From Alteribacillus iranensis (GTDB lineage: Bacteria > Bacillota > Bacilli > Bacillales > Marinococcaceae), in NCBI RefSeq assembly GCF_900113025.1, contig NZ_FONT01000008.1, positions 16,251 through 80,250 of the forward strand: a stretch of 64,000 bases of DNA, given 5' to 3'. The notes under the pieces are model-generated. The model was not told the DNA's origin. It was given only the letters and a program-made list of their open reading frames with translations, and searched no databases. This document shows, piece after piece, positions 9,566-18,264 of this stretch. Every line of letters starts with the position of its first letter. Position 1 is the stretch's first letter. The position numbers and the translations under genes are program-made.

Positions 9566-10333
9566 TTATCGTTCGCTCCACCATAACACTCGATTTCTTA
9601 ATAAAATTAATAACCTGTCAAAAATAAAACCAAGCAGCGCAATTATGAAAACACCAGCTAGTACAATATCTACACGTCCATATGAGTCCGCGTTCAGAAT
9701 CATAAATCCAAGACCATGACCAGTTGATGTACCAATCATTTCTGAAGAAAACATCATCACAAAGGTGAGAGCTAATGCGACACGCCAACCATCAAAGATC
9801 TTTGGCAAAGCTGCAGGTAATATAATCCTCCAAAGCATCTTAAATTTTGAAGCACCCATATTTTCTGCAGACCATAAGTAGAGTTTGTTTATATTACGAA
9901 CCCCATCTAATGTGGCGATAAAGCATGGAAAGAAAGCACTTGTAAAAATGATTAAAATTCTCGTGACATCGGTCACACCAAACCAAACGAGAAATACTGG
10001 TAATAGCGCGATTTTAGGTATTGGATTAAAGAAAGAAATGAGTGGGTCAAAAAAGTTACCAATTGGCTTAAAAAACCCTGCAAGCATCCCTAATACCGTT
10101 CCAATTAACACGACTAAGAGAAATCCTAAAATGGTTCGGTAAAGGCTGATACCAACGTGAGGGTAGATGCTACCGTCTGCAAACATCTCGCCTATCCGAC
10201 TGAAAATTTCTACAGGACTTGATACGTAGGTTGGAAACCACGATGTGATGGAAAGCACTTGCCAAAGCAATAGAAAAAAAAGTATTTCTCCAATGGATGT
10301 AAGAACGAACCACTTTTTTGAGTTGTTTTGCAT
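9566..10333 (-). CDS. ABC transporter permease (TauC/SsuC family)
   Basis: Permease of 255 residues, paralogous to its downstream neighbour. The EAA-type loop reads LWRIILPAALPKIFDGWR near residue 170. It starts at ATG 10333, one base after the ATPase stop, with AAGGGGCG as ribosome site. Two different permeases in one TauABC-type system are less common than a homodimer and suggest a dedicated, substrate-specific importer. Confidence 0.9.
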   Translation of the reverse strand: MQNNSKKWFVLTSIGEILFFLLLWQVLSITSWFPTYVSSPVEIFSRIGEMFADGSIYPHVGISLYRTILGFLLVVLIGTVLGMLAGFFKPIGNFFDPLISFFNPIPKIALLPVFLVWFGVTDVTRILIIFTSAFFPCFIATLDGVRNINKLYLWSAENMGASKFKMLWRIILPAALPKIFDGWRVALALTFVMMFSSEMIGTSTGHGLGFMILNADSYGRVDIVLAGVFIIALLGFIFDRLLILLRNRVLWWSER

Positions 10334-10334
10334 G

Positions 10335-11165
10335 TTAAACGCCCCTTAGTTGTTTAACGTTTTGTTCTTCGTGCAAGAGATCCCAGATTTTATTACGGTA
10401 ATCAACAAAGTCATAGGACTTACGAATCGAAATCTCCCGCGGACGAGGTAGATCAATTTTAATAACCTCTTTCACAGTGGAAGGACGTTTAGAAAGAACG
10501 ACGACGTAATCACTCAAAAATACTGCTTCCTCAATATCATGGGTCACAAATAAAACGCTTTTTCTTGATTCTGACCAAATACGCTGTAGTTCAGCTTGCA
10601 TCATTTCCCGTGTCTGGGAATCCAGAGCACCAAATGGTTCGTCCATTAACAATACTTCCGGATTAAACGCAAGCACTTTCGCAAGGGATACACGTTGTTT
10701 CATTCCGCCAGATAACTCGGAAGGCAAGTTATTTTTAAATTCCCAGAGACCTACTAGTTTCAGAAAATATTCGACACGCTCTTTTATTTCTTTTTTTGGA
10801 AGCTTTTGTACTTCTAATCCCCAAGCCACATTTCGGTCTACCTTCAACCACGGATACAAAGTTGATTCCTGAAACATCATCCCGCGATCAGGACCAGGCT
10901 TGTTTACTTCCTTTCCATTAACGATGACTTCTCCTGATGTTTTATCAATAAAGCCGCCAACAATATGAAGGAATGTACTTTTACCACACCCACTCGGCCC
11001 AACGACACTAACAAATTCTCCTTCTTTAATGTCTAGGTTAACTTCTTTAATCGCCTCGATTTCTTCGTCGTTACGCGTAAATACTTTTCTCACTTTATTT
11101 ATCTTTATAGCGCTTTTTTCTTTGCCAAGAGGGGACCCTCCTGCAGCGATCTCATTCTCTGTCAT
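10335..11165 (-). CDS. ABC transporter ATP-binding protein (TauB/SsuB family)
   Basis: Cytoplasmic ATPase of 276 residues powering the adjacent importer. It shows Walker A GPSGCGKST, the ABC signature LSGGMKQR, Walker B VLLMDEPFGALD and the switch histidine in FVTHDIEEA. The N-terminus carries a charged 20-residue extension before the domain. ATG 11165 follows GGAGGTGA. Gene order is binding protein, ATPase, permease, permease. Confidence 0.94.
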   Translation of the reverse strand: MTENEIAAGGSPLGKEKSAIKINKVRKVFTRNDEEIEAIKEVNLDIKEGEFVSVVGPSGCGKSTFLHIVGGFIDKTSGEVIVNGKEVNKPGPDRGMMFQESTLYPWLKVDRNVAWGLEVQKLPKKEIKERVEYFLKLVGLWEFKNNLPSELSGGMKQRVSLAKVLAFNPEVLLMDEPFGALDSQTREMMQAELQRIWSESRKSVLFVTHDIEEAVFLSDYVVVLSKRPSTVKEVIKIDLPRPREISIRKSYDFVDYRNKIWDLLHEEQNVKQLRGV

Positions 11166-11189
11166 GTAACTTCACCTCCGAAAATGTGA

Positions 11190-11212
11190 AGGGGCATCCG
11201 GCTTATGCCCCT
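11190..11212 (-). promoter_or_regulatory. Intercistronic stem-loop after the binding-protein gene
   Basis: AGGGGCAT (11190..11197) and ATGCCCCT (11205..11212) form a perfect 8-bp stem with a seven-base loop between the binding-protein gene and the ATPase gene. No U-run follows, so partial attenuation or protection of the binding-protein message is more likely than full termination. Confidence 0.55.
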
Positions 11213-11250
11213 CCATGAATTTCAGGTACTAGCTAAATTCTCTATCTTCT

Positions 11251-12276
11251 TTATTCATCTCCAGATATAAAGGACTCGTCTATTAACGTGTCGAGATCCA
11301 CTTCTTCTTCAATCCATTCTTCCTTTAACAGAATGTCTTGTACAACATCCCATCCTTCTCGATTAAACGATCCATCTATCGCACGCGCGTAATCTTCCAT
11401 TTGGAGATAAACTTCAGGGTCTGCTAAGACGAATTCAGCATCCAAGAGCTTTTGGCGAGCTTCTTCCGGATTATTAACATAATATTCTGTCATTGTTTGT
11501 AAATCACTAACCAATGCTTGCACAGCTTCTTCATTTTCCTCCACAAACTTCGGTTCCATGAATAGATTTAAGAAATCTTCTTCGATAGGTACGCCATCCT
11601 TCGACGTAAATATGGTCTTTAATTCACCTGAATTCTCAGCCATATCATAAAAAGGCTGCGGAAACATGCCGACATCTATTTTTCCACTTTCAATAGCCTC
11701 TTGCATTGCCGGGATTGGCAATACAGCGTACTCCACGTCTTTATCTGGATCAAGGCCTGCTTCTCTAATGGCTGATCGTGCCCACATGTCCGTCGGCGAT
11801 TTAAAATCTACTACCCCGACTGTTTTCCCTTTTAAATCTTTTGCAGATTCAATGTCTGAATCAGCAGATGCTAAAAAAGCGGAGTTAAATCCATCATCTG
11901 GGCTTTCTTTTGCTATATTTGCAATCACTTTCATATCAACGCCTTGGGCCTTGGACATAATAGATGCCCCTTGTCCCAATGTCCCTCCATGGATCTGGCC
12001 TGCTCGATAGGCATTAAGTCTATCAGCATTAGCTCGGAATTGTTGCAGTTCGAGGGTGTATTTTTCACCGTAATTTGGTGCTAAATCCGAAGCAACCTTC
12101 ATAAGCCATAAATTTTCTTCCGTGGCATACCCGACACCTAGTTTTATCTCAACTGGTCCATCACTCTCACTGGCTTCTGTACTAGACGAAGTGTTTGTTT
12201 CATCTTCAGAGGAGCCACAAGCGGAAAGAATCAACCCTATAATTAATATCGTGAGGATGCTTAACAGTTTTTTCAT
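11251..12276 (-). CDS. ABC substrate-binding lipoprotein (NMT1/SsuA-like)
   Basis: Solute-binding lipoprotein of 341 residues for the TauABC/SsuABC-type importer. ATG 12276 is chosen because AGAAGGG lies five bases upstream; a GTG two codons earlier is too close to it. The signal peptide ends in lipobox LSAC and is followed by a Ser/Glu/Asp-rich linker. The mature part has the NMT1/SsuA layout, with motif KDLKGKTVGVVDF in the first lobe. It is the first gene of the transporter unit. Confidence 0.9.
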   Translation of the reverse strand: MKKLLSILTILIIGLILSACGSSEDETNTSSSTEASESDGPVEIKLGVGYATEENLWLMKVASDLAPNYGEKYTLELQQFRANADRLNAYRAGQIHGGTLGQGASIMSKAQGVDMKVIANIAKESPDDGFNSAFLASADSDIESAKDLKGKTVGVVDFKSPTDMWARSAIREAGLDPDKDVEYAVLPIPAMQEAIESGKIDVGMFPQPFYDMAENSGELKTIFTSKDGVPIEEDFLNLFMEPKFVEENEEAVQALVSDLQTMTEYYVNNPEEARQKLLDAEFVLADPEVYLQMEDYARAIDGSFNREGWDVVQDILLKEEWIEEEVDLDTLIDESFISGDE

Positions 12277-12296
12277 AGTCACCCTTCTTTCAATTT

Positions 12297-13253
12297 TTAA
12301 TGATTGGTATAACGCTCAAGCAGCTCAATCATCACCTTAAAATCTTCTTTTGTATCCAAATAAGCGTAACGGCCATTTCCGTTCCAGAAATTTCCTTCTT
12401 GTACTGTGTTGTAGCCTTTCGCATTCAGTTCTACTAATTTACTTTCAAGGTCGTCCACTTCAAAAGAAATATGATGAACTCCCTCTCCATATTTTGTTAA
12501 GTGCTCTTTCCAAGTACTTGGTTCGTCGCCTGGCTGAATTAACTCTATTTCAATGGTCGGTGTCTGAAAAAACATAAAGGTAGCATCTGCTCTAGTGTCT
12601 TCTCCGTTATAGACAACCCGTGTAATTTCCTTAGGTCCCTCTTTTATTTTTGGCGGGAGGTCTACGTCTAATATTCTGCTGTAGTGTCCAGCCACACTGT
12701 CTATGTTTTCAACCACAAGGGCGATTTGTGTTATCGTTCTAGATCCAAAAAGGGGTTCGGCAATTAAATCTTTTACGTTCTTTGGTTGAGGCGTCTCTCT
12801 TTCTAGCAATTCGATAACAGTCTTACATGCATTTTCTGTATCTAAATAAGCATACCGACCTTTATTATCAGAAGTGAATTCGCCGCTCTGCAACAGTTTG
12901 TAATTATTTTCTTCTAAATATTTCATTCGGTTCGAAATCGTATCTGTAACAAATGCGATATGGTGAATCCCTTCCCCACGCTCTTCTAGATAATCTTTCA
13001 TCGTACTCGGCTCCTCATTGATTTCCATCAGTTCTATTTGAACCGACGGTGTGTCAATAAACACGAGCTTACTTTGCGTGTTGGAAGGCTCCCCTCTATA
13101 ATAAACGTTCGACCTCTCATGAGACCCTGTTAAAAACCATTCCGGCTTCGGTATCCCTAGTAACACAGCAAAATTCTCACATGCTTCCTCGATATCCCGA
13201 ACAACAAAAGCAATTTGATCGACCGTTTTCGTTCCTAATAAAGTGGTACTCAT
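12297..13253 (-). CDS. Two-domain VOC (glyoxalase/dioxygenase superfamily) protein
   Basis: Protein of 318 residues made of two tandem VOC modules, starting near residue 8 (VDQIAFVVRDIEEACENF) and residue 165 (ITQIALVVENIDSVAGHY). Both modules carry the GxGxHHIAF/GEGVHHISF metal-site strand and an end-strand glutamate in ELLER. It resembles methylmalonyl-CoA epimerase-like and 4-hydroxyphenylpyruvate-dioxygenase-like VOC proteins rather than classical catechol dioxygenases. ATG 13253 follows GGAGG. In the operon it may isomerise or cleave an intermediate. The reaction cannot be named. Confidence 0.82.
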   Translation of the reverse strand: MSTTLLGTKTVDQIAFVVRDIEEACENFAVLLGIPKPEWFLTGSHERSNVYYRGEPSNTQSKLVFIDTPSVQIELMEINEEPSTMKDYLEERGEGIHHIAFVTDTISNRMKYLEENNYKLLQSGEFTSDNKGRYAYLDTENACKTVIELLERETPQPKNVKDLIAEPLFGSRTITQIALVVENIDSVAGHYSRILDVDLPPKIKEGPKEITRVVYNGEDTRADATFMFFQTPTIEIELIQPGDEPSTWKEHLTKYGEGVHHISFEVDDLESKLVELNAKGYNTVQEGNFWNGNGRYAYLDTKEDFKVMIELLERYTNH

Positions 13254-13329
13254 CCTGCACCCTCCAACGTTCATTTGGCATAAGTGCACTAAATCAACAG
13301 ACATTTCATTAGTGCACCTACTTACTTAT

Positions 13330-14130
13330 TTATTTCACTTCACCCGGCATGCCTCTTACACCGAGTCCGCCGTCGCTTTCTATGACAGCACCTGTAATCG
13401 CTCTAGAATTATCAGAAGCTAATAATACATACGCACCGTTGTGATCATCCGCTTCCTGGGCAATTTGCAATGGGTTTCTACTTGCAATGAATTTTTTTCT
13501 CGTTTCTGGATCAATCTTTTTGACACTCTCTTGTAATGGCGGGATGGCTGTTATATTCGTAACTGTACCACCAGGTGAGACTCCATTCACTCGAATATCC
13601 GGAGCTAACTCGAACGCCAATTCACGAATGAGTCCAACAATAGCATGTTTACTTGCTGTATATATCGGTCCTCCTCCGTTTGGGTAAAAACCAGCATTGG
13701 ACGTGGTGAAAATTATATTTCCCTTGGTTTTCTGTAATTCTTTGTAAGCTGCTTTGACTCCCATTAATCCACCTTTTACATTTATATCAAAAATCATGGA
13801 GAACGCCTCATCTAATCGATCTTCTGGAAGTTGTTCTAGAGAAACAAATCCATCGAACACCCCAGCATTCGAGACGAAGATATTCAGTTTTCCAAATGTG
13901 TCAACGGTTTTTCTTACCGCTTCCACATGAGTGTCATATTTAGACACATCTCCTTCTAAAGCAAGTAAATTGTCCCCCAACTCCTTTTGTAAACTCTCCA
14001 GTTTGGATGGCGACCTTCCGATAATACAAACTTTTGCTCCTTCTGATAGGAACCGTCTTGTAACCGCTTCTCCGATTCCGTTCGTGCCACCCGTGACTAT
14101 TGCTACTTTATTTTCTAATTCACCTGCCAT
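13330..14130 (-). CDS. Short-chain dehydrogenase/reductase (canonical SDR)
   Basis: NAD(P)-dependent SDR of 266 residues. The cofactor motif TGGTNGIG, the NAG motif and the catalytic Ser (TTSNAG) with YTASK are all present, so it should be active. ATG 14130 follows AGGTGG and is preferred over a GTG three codons earlier. It lies directly downstream of the ring-hydroxylating dioxygenase genes, where a cis-dihydrodiol dehydrogenase is expected. That role is inferred from position. Confidence 0.9.
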   Translation of the reverse strand: MAGELENKVAIVTGGTNGIGEAVTRRFLSEGAKVCIIGRSPSKLESLQKELGDNLLALEGDVSKYDTHVEAVRKTVDTFGKLNIFVSNAGVFDGFVSLEQLPEDRLDEAFSMIFDINVKGGLMGVKAAYKELQKTKGNIIFTTSNAGFYPNGGGPIYTASKHAIVGLIRELAFELAPDIRVNGVSPGGTVTNITAIPPLQESVKKIDPETRKKFIASRNPLQIAQEADDHNGAYVLLASDNSRAITGAVIESDGGLGVRGMPGEVK

Positions 14131-14146
14131 AAAGACCACCTATCCT

Positions 14147-14653
14147 CTAAACGAAAATTGCTAAATTTCTGGTACCTAACGTCGTTTGATCTGCAATGAA
14201 TGTACGTTCTTGAAGTCTCCACTTCCCACTTCTTTTGACCAGCCTATCGGTCCGTTCCCCAGATACTAATTCTGCACCAATTTCTGTACTTCTGCTTCGA
14301 TATAAAAGTAAATTGCTTTTCACTGTCACTTGGTTTTCATTGTATTCTTGAATTCTTACGTTCCCGACATTTCTTCTTGTACGAGAGGGTGGTGTTTCCG
14401 CCCAAGCTAAATCAGTTTTCAGACGATCAACACGAAGCGTAAGTGTTTCCATATCATCATCGAATAAGAGCGTATCATCCGTAAAATCAGGTACGTCTTT
14501 TTCTTGCAAATTCACCCGCAACGGCATTCGATAACGACAGTCCTCATCAAATAATTCCAGCCAATCATCAAATAGTAAATTATCAAGTAGATGTGCCTCA
14601 TGATACAACCATTGTTCTATCTCATATTGGAGTTCTATAACTTCTTTCATCAA
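14147..14653 (-). CDS. Aromatic ring-hydroxylating dioxygenase beta subunit
   Basis: Small structural subunit of a Rieske non-haem iron oxygenase, 168 residues, SnoaL-like cone fold. The pattern EIEQWLYHEAHLLDN near the start, then LELFDEDCRYRMPLR and a C-terminal RLVKRSGKWRLQERTF, is typical. It has no metal site of its own and assembles with the alpha subunit, probably as alpha3beta3. It is 10 bases downstream of the alpha gene. Confidence 0.93.
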   Translation of the reverse strand: MMKEVIELQYEIEQWLYHEAHLLDNLLFDDWLELFDEDCRYRMPLRVNLQEKDVPDFTDDTLLFDDDMETLTLRVDRLKTDLAWAETPPSRTRRNVGNVRIQEYNENQVTVKSNLLLYRSRSTEIGAELVSGERTDRLVKRSGKWRLQERTFIADQTTLGTRNLAIFV

Positions 14654-14663
14654 CTTCCCCTCC

Positions 14664-15989
14664 CTACTCTGCAGTTACCTGGTCGAGCCAGTTGCGGAAA
14701 AACGCTCTGGCATTTGCTTCGTTGAATTTATTTTCGTATGCGATTCCCGGACCTACAAAATCATCTACGGGTTTTTTATGCATTCCCTGCGTGTAATTAA
14801 AGAACGTATTTTCCTGTAAATGATAAGCTCCTTTGCTGTTTTGAGTAATATCTGTCCAATTCTCAGAGTCGTCTTGTTCGAAGATACCGGACGCTCCAAA
14901 TGTTAATGAATTCGTTTGGTTTGATAACTCTTTCCATTCTTTGGTTGCATTTTTTTCGACAATTTGCCATTGGGTGATTTCAATTTTGTCAGGACCTTTC
15001 GGCTGCCATAATCGGAATGAAGTATTTGAAACTTGTTTTCCTTTAAAATCCATCGAGGAAATTAATATCATCATGTGCGGAGACACACAGACAATCATAT
15101 TTTTTAATTTTTCTAACACACCCCATTGTTCTGGGGAGAGACGTTCTTTATATTCTTCTGTTAATTCCTCTGGAAACGCAAAATGCGGATTAGGCATACC
15201 TAAATTTAATCCATGCCCATTTCCTGTATAAATTTGATACCCGTATTTTGAGTAATCTCCTGAAGGTACGAGCCCTAACTTAGCAATGGAACCATGAGAA
15301 ACTAATGTATGGTAAGAATCTGAAATCGTGTTGTCCGAGCCTAGTTTCCAAGAAGCATTGACGACCCATTTCATCGGCGGTCCTTGTACTTCCATTTCTG
15401 CACGGTTAAAGGCTAGGTCTAAATACCACTTAATGTCTCCTAAATACTCATCTAGCGGTACAGCCTCTTCATTAAACGTTGCAAAAATCAAGCCTGCGTA
15501 CTCATCATGACGGATTTCTTTTAGCCCCATTTTGCTTTTATCTAACGTGTCACCGTACACTTCTTTCTGGAAAGGAACTCCTGCAAGGTCACCTGTATTT
15601 TTAAAATTAAAACCGTGATAAGGACAGACAAAACTTTTTTCATTCCCATGGTCCATGCGGCATAACTTCATTCCCCTATGTGTACAAACATTTAATAAAA
15701 CGTGGATGTCACCGTCACTTCCATGGGTCACAATGACACTATGCTCTCCCATTTGTCTCGTAACGAAATCACCTTTATTTGGTATTTCTGATTTATGAGC
15801 AAGGAAAAGCCATGACTTCAAAAATATTTTTTCCATTTCCAACTCATACACCTTTGGATGAGAAAAGATATACGCTGGGATAATCCCTTCTTCTGGTTTC
15901 ACCGTCTCCTTTAAATGTTGAATAAGTTCGCTCTTCGTCATGTCTTCTAAACGAGGGAATTTTCCCGTATCGATGATTGACAATGTCAT
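14664..15989 (-). CDS. Aromatic ring-hydroxylating dioxygenase alpha subunit
   Basis: Catalytic subunit of a Rieske dioxygenase, 441 residues. The [2Fe-2S] Rieske ligands are C102, H104, C122 and H125. The catalytic domain has the bridging D224 and the mononuclear iron ligands H227 and H232, in the pattern DNTISDSYHTLVSH. A likely third ligand aspartate lies in GIFEQDD. It should add O2 across an aromatic ring to give a cis-diol. No ferredoxin or reductase gene accompanies it, so electrons must come from partners outside the window. The closest functional class cannot be decided by eye; two-subunit benzoate/biphenyl-type enzymes share this layout. Confidence 0.95.
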   Translation of the reverse strand: MTLSIIDTGKFPRLEDMTKSELIQHLKETVKPEEGIIPAYIFSHPKVYELEMEKIFLKSWLFLAHKSEIPNKGDFVTRQMGEHSVIVTHGSDGDIHVLLNVCTHRGMKLCRMDHGNEKSFVCPYHGFNFKNTGDLAGVPFQKEVYGDTLDKSKMGLKEIRHDEYAGLIFATFNEEAVPLDEYLGDIKWYLDLAFNRAEMEVQGPPMKWVVNASWKLGSDNTISDSYHTLVSHGSIAKLGLVPSGDYSKYGYQIYTGNGHGLNLGMPNPHFAFPEELTEEYKERLSPEQWGVLEKLKNMIVCVSPHMMILISSMDFKGKQVSNTSFRLWQPKGPDKIEITQWQIVEKNATKEWKELSNQTNSLTFGASGIFEQDDSENWTDITQNSKGAYHLQENTFFNYTQGMHKKPVDDFVGPGIAYENKFNEANARAFFRNWLDQVTAE

Positions 15990-16003
15990 CCAACCTCCTA
16001 TTT

Positions 16004-16783
16004 TTATGTTCCAATTCTTAAAGGTGATTTCACCTTTTTCAGTGTTCCTAAAATGCTTAAGGCTGCGAGGTAGCTAGTTTTAGGGTTACTTGGCAATGGA
16101 TTGTTTTCTATCGTCGCCGTGAATGTTCCAAAATCTCCAATCGCTTTAATCGCATGTTCGTTTTTATCAGCGTTCGGATCAGCAATGATCGTGACTTCTG
16201 TCTCACGAATCCCTTTCCCAGCGAGAGATAATATAATAGAGACGTTGATGTTTTTAGGAAACTTCTCAATAGCGTCAGAAGCAGGTCCGTGAAAAATAAC
16301 TTTCTCTTCTGTGATACCTGGTTCACCTAGAGAATGGGCTGGTTTTCGAGTGGTTAAAGATACTTTTTCTACTTCACCTAGCGAACTTGCGTTTTGAATG
16401 AGATCAATTCCTCCGATTGCACCAGAAGGTAAGTAAACGGAGCGATGAAATGTTTCAGCTGTAGAATAAACGGTCTCTGAAAACGTTTTATCTGCCAGTG
16501 CTCCAATACTGATCACTACCACGTCTTTTTTCTCTAGAGTATGAGGAACCAGTGACTTTACCGCCTCAATATTAGCCGCTTCGACAACTATATCTATATC
16601 CGAATCCAGGAATGCATCTACCTCGTCAAAGAGATCTATACCGAACGTCTCACGCAACGTGGCATATTTGTTCGTATCACGCACTAGTAGACTTTGAACG
16701 GATAGGTCCGTCTCTGTGTCCTTTTGTATTTCTTCCATTAAAAATTGTGCTATTGCTCCTGCTCCGATAATACCTATATTCAT
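16004..16783 (-). CDS. Aspartate dehydrogenase-like NAD(P)-dependent oxidoreductase
   Basis: Protein of 259 residues with an N-terminal Rossmann motif (GIIGAGAIAQFL) and a C-terminal AspDH/DUF108 domain; the active-site region reads LPSGAIGGIDLIQNA and TTRKPAHSL. Characterised relatives oxidise L-aspartate for NAD synthesis or reduce oxaloacetate with ammonia. No nadA or nadC lies nearby. Its place between the aldehyde dehydrogenase and dioxygenase genes suggests that it handles an amino or imino intermediate of the catabolic route. That is inference; the fold assignment is firm. Confidence 0.85.
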   Translation of the reverse strand: MNIGIIGAGAIAQFLMEEIQKDTETDLSVQSLLVRDTNKYATLRETFGIDLFDEVDAFLDSDIDIVVEAANIEAVKSLVPHTLEKKDVVVISIGALADKTFSETVYSTAETFHRSVYLPSGAIGGIDLIQNASSLGEVEKVSLTTRKPAHSLGEPGITEEKVIFHGPASDAIEKFPKNINVSIILSLAGKGIRETEVTIIADPNADKNEHAIKAIGDFGTFTATIENNPLPSNPKTSYLAALSILGTLKKVKSPLRIGT

Positions 16784-16795
16784 CTTTGCAACTCC

Positions 16796-18253
16796 TTAAT
16801 TGGCAAAACCATATGAATCTGTGAAATGTTCAAATCCACCGTACCTCGTGACACCGCCTAACCCGCTTTCTTTAATTCCAGGGAAATCTAGGTTTAAATC
16901 AATAAAGATCGTATGATTGTTGTGAAACACTGCTCCTGCTTCTATGCGATCCGAGAGTTTTCTGGCTTCTTCTGAATCTTGTGTCCATACAGAAGCTCTT
17001 AATCCAAATTCCGTGTCATTCGCATATTTCACCGCTTGGTCAAGATCTGTAAATGGGATGATTGGAATAACAGGACCAAACTGTTCAGCGTGGACGATTT
17101 CATCTTGTTGCTTTACATTCGTTACAATAGCCGGGAGCATAAAGTAACCTTTGTCCCACTTCTCTTCATTTAACTTTCGGCCATAATGTTCAACGGTCGC
17201 TCCGTTTTTCTCTGCATTCTTTAGTAGATTTGTAACAAACTCATACTGGCCTTTGTTATTCAATGGTCCCATCGTCGAATCCGGATGAATCCCTTCTCCT
17301 ACTGTTACTTTATTAAACTCACGTTTTAATTTATCTAAGAGTTCCTCGTAGCGTGATTCGTGTACGTAAATCCGTTTGATAGCGGAACATACTTGACCGG
17401 CTCCTCGTAAGATACCGTTTTTTATTTTCGTTATTTCTTCCTTATCTAACCGTGCATCTTCCAAAACAATCGCCGGATCATTTCCTCCAAGCTCTAAGTG
17501 TAACTTTTTTAACGTAGAAGCCGATTTTTCCATTAATTCTTTTCCGGTATCCGTGCCACCCACAAACGATATCATCCTGATTCTGCTGTCTTTTGCTAAG
17601 TAATCTCCAATAAACTGACCGGATCCTGTGATGATATTCAATACGCCCGGCGGCAAGCAATCCGCTATTTCTCTCATGACTGTTATAATTGTTAGCGGAC
17701 AGTTCGTCGCTGGCTTCAATATGACTGTATTCCCTGTCAGTATCGCCGGGATCACTCGCTTGAACGTTAAAATCATAGGAGAGTTCCAAGGAGTAATAAC
17801 GGCTGTGACACCACGAGGTCTGCGACGGATCTCCACTTGCTGAATGTCATTTGACAAATCCGTTGGGTTATACCAATCCTTAATAGTTGTAGGAAGGGTT
17901 TCTAGAATTTCCACGCATCTCTTAATATCTTTTTTGGCTTCCACTAATGTCTTGCCATTCTCTCTTACGAATAGCGAGGTATATTCATCGACTTTATCTT
18001 TCAGTCGCTCCCAGGCTCGTGTCATACTTTCTATCCGTTCCTCCAATGGAGAATGAGACCAGTACTCGAAAGCATCTTGTGCTGTCATTATAGCTTCATT
18101 TATATGACTCTCTTCCGCCATCCCCACATGGCCGACAACATCGTTTGTGAAAGCCGGGTTAATGACCTCTCTTGTCGTTGTTGTTTTTGTCCAACTCCCA
18201 TTAATCAATATCTTTCCATCCACCGTTTGGTTGTCTTCCGTTTTAGAGACCAT
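16796..18253 (-). CDS. NAD(P)-dependent aldehyde dehydrogenase
   Basis: ALDH-superfamily enzyme of 485 residues, full length. Catalytic C289 lies in GAGQVCSAIKRI, the general-base glutamate is E254 in LELGGNDP, and the oxyanion asparagine is N157 in PWNSP. The residue after the catalytic cysteine is Ser, as in benzaldehyde and semialdehyde dehydrogenases. It is 11 bases downstream of the ThDP-enzyme gene, suggesting that it oxidises an aldehyde released by that enzyme, or a ring-cleavage semialdehyde. Confidence 0.92.
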   Translation of the reverse strand: MVSKTEDNQTVDGKILINGSWTKTTTTREVINPAFTNDVVGHVGMAEESHINEAIMTAQDAFEYWSHSPLEERIESMTRAWERLKDKVDEYTSLFVRENGKTLVEAKKDIKRCVEILETLPTTIKDWYNPTDLSNDIQQVEIRRRPRGVTAVITPWNSPMILTFKRVIPAILTGNTVILKPATNCPLTIITVMREIADCLPPGVLNIITGSGQFIGDYLAKDSRIRMISFVGGTDTGKELMEKSASTLKKLHLELGGNDPAIVLEDARLDKEEITKIKNGILRGAGQVCSAIKRIYVHESRYEELLDKLKREFNKVTVGEGIHPDSTMGPLNNKGQYEFVTNLLKNAEKNGATVEHYGRKLNEEKWDKGYFMLPAIVTNVKQQDEIVHAEQFGPVIPIIPFTDLDQAVKYANDTEFGLRASVWTQDSEEARKLSDRIEAGAVFHNNHTIFIDLNLDFPGIKESGLGGVTRYGGFEHFTDSYGFAN

Positions 18254-18264
18254 GTATTTTCCTC

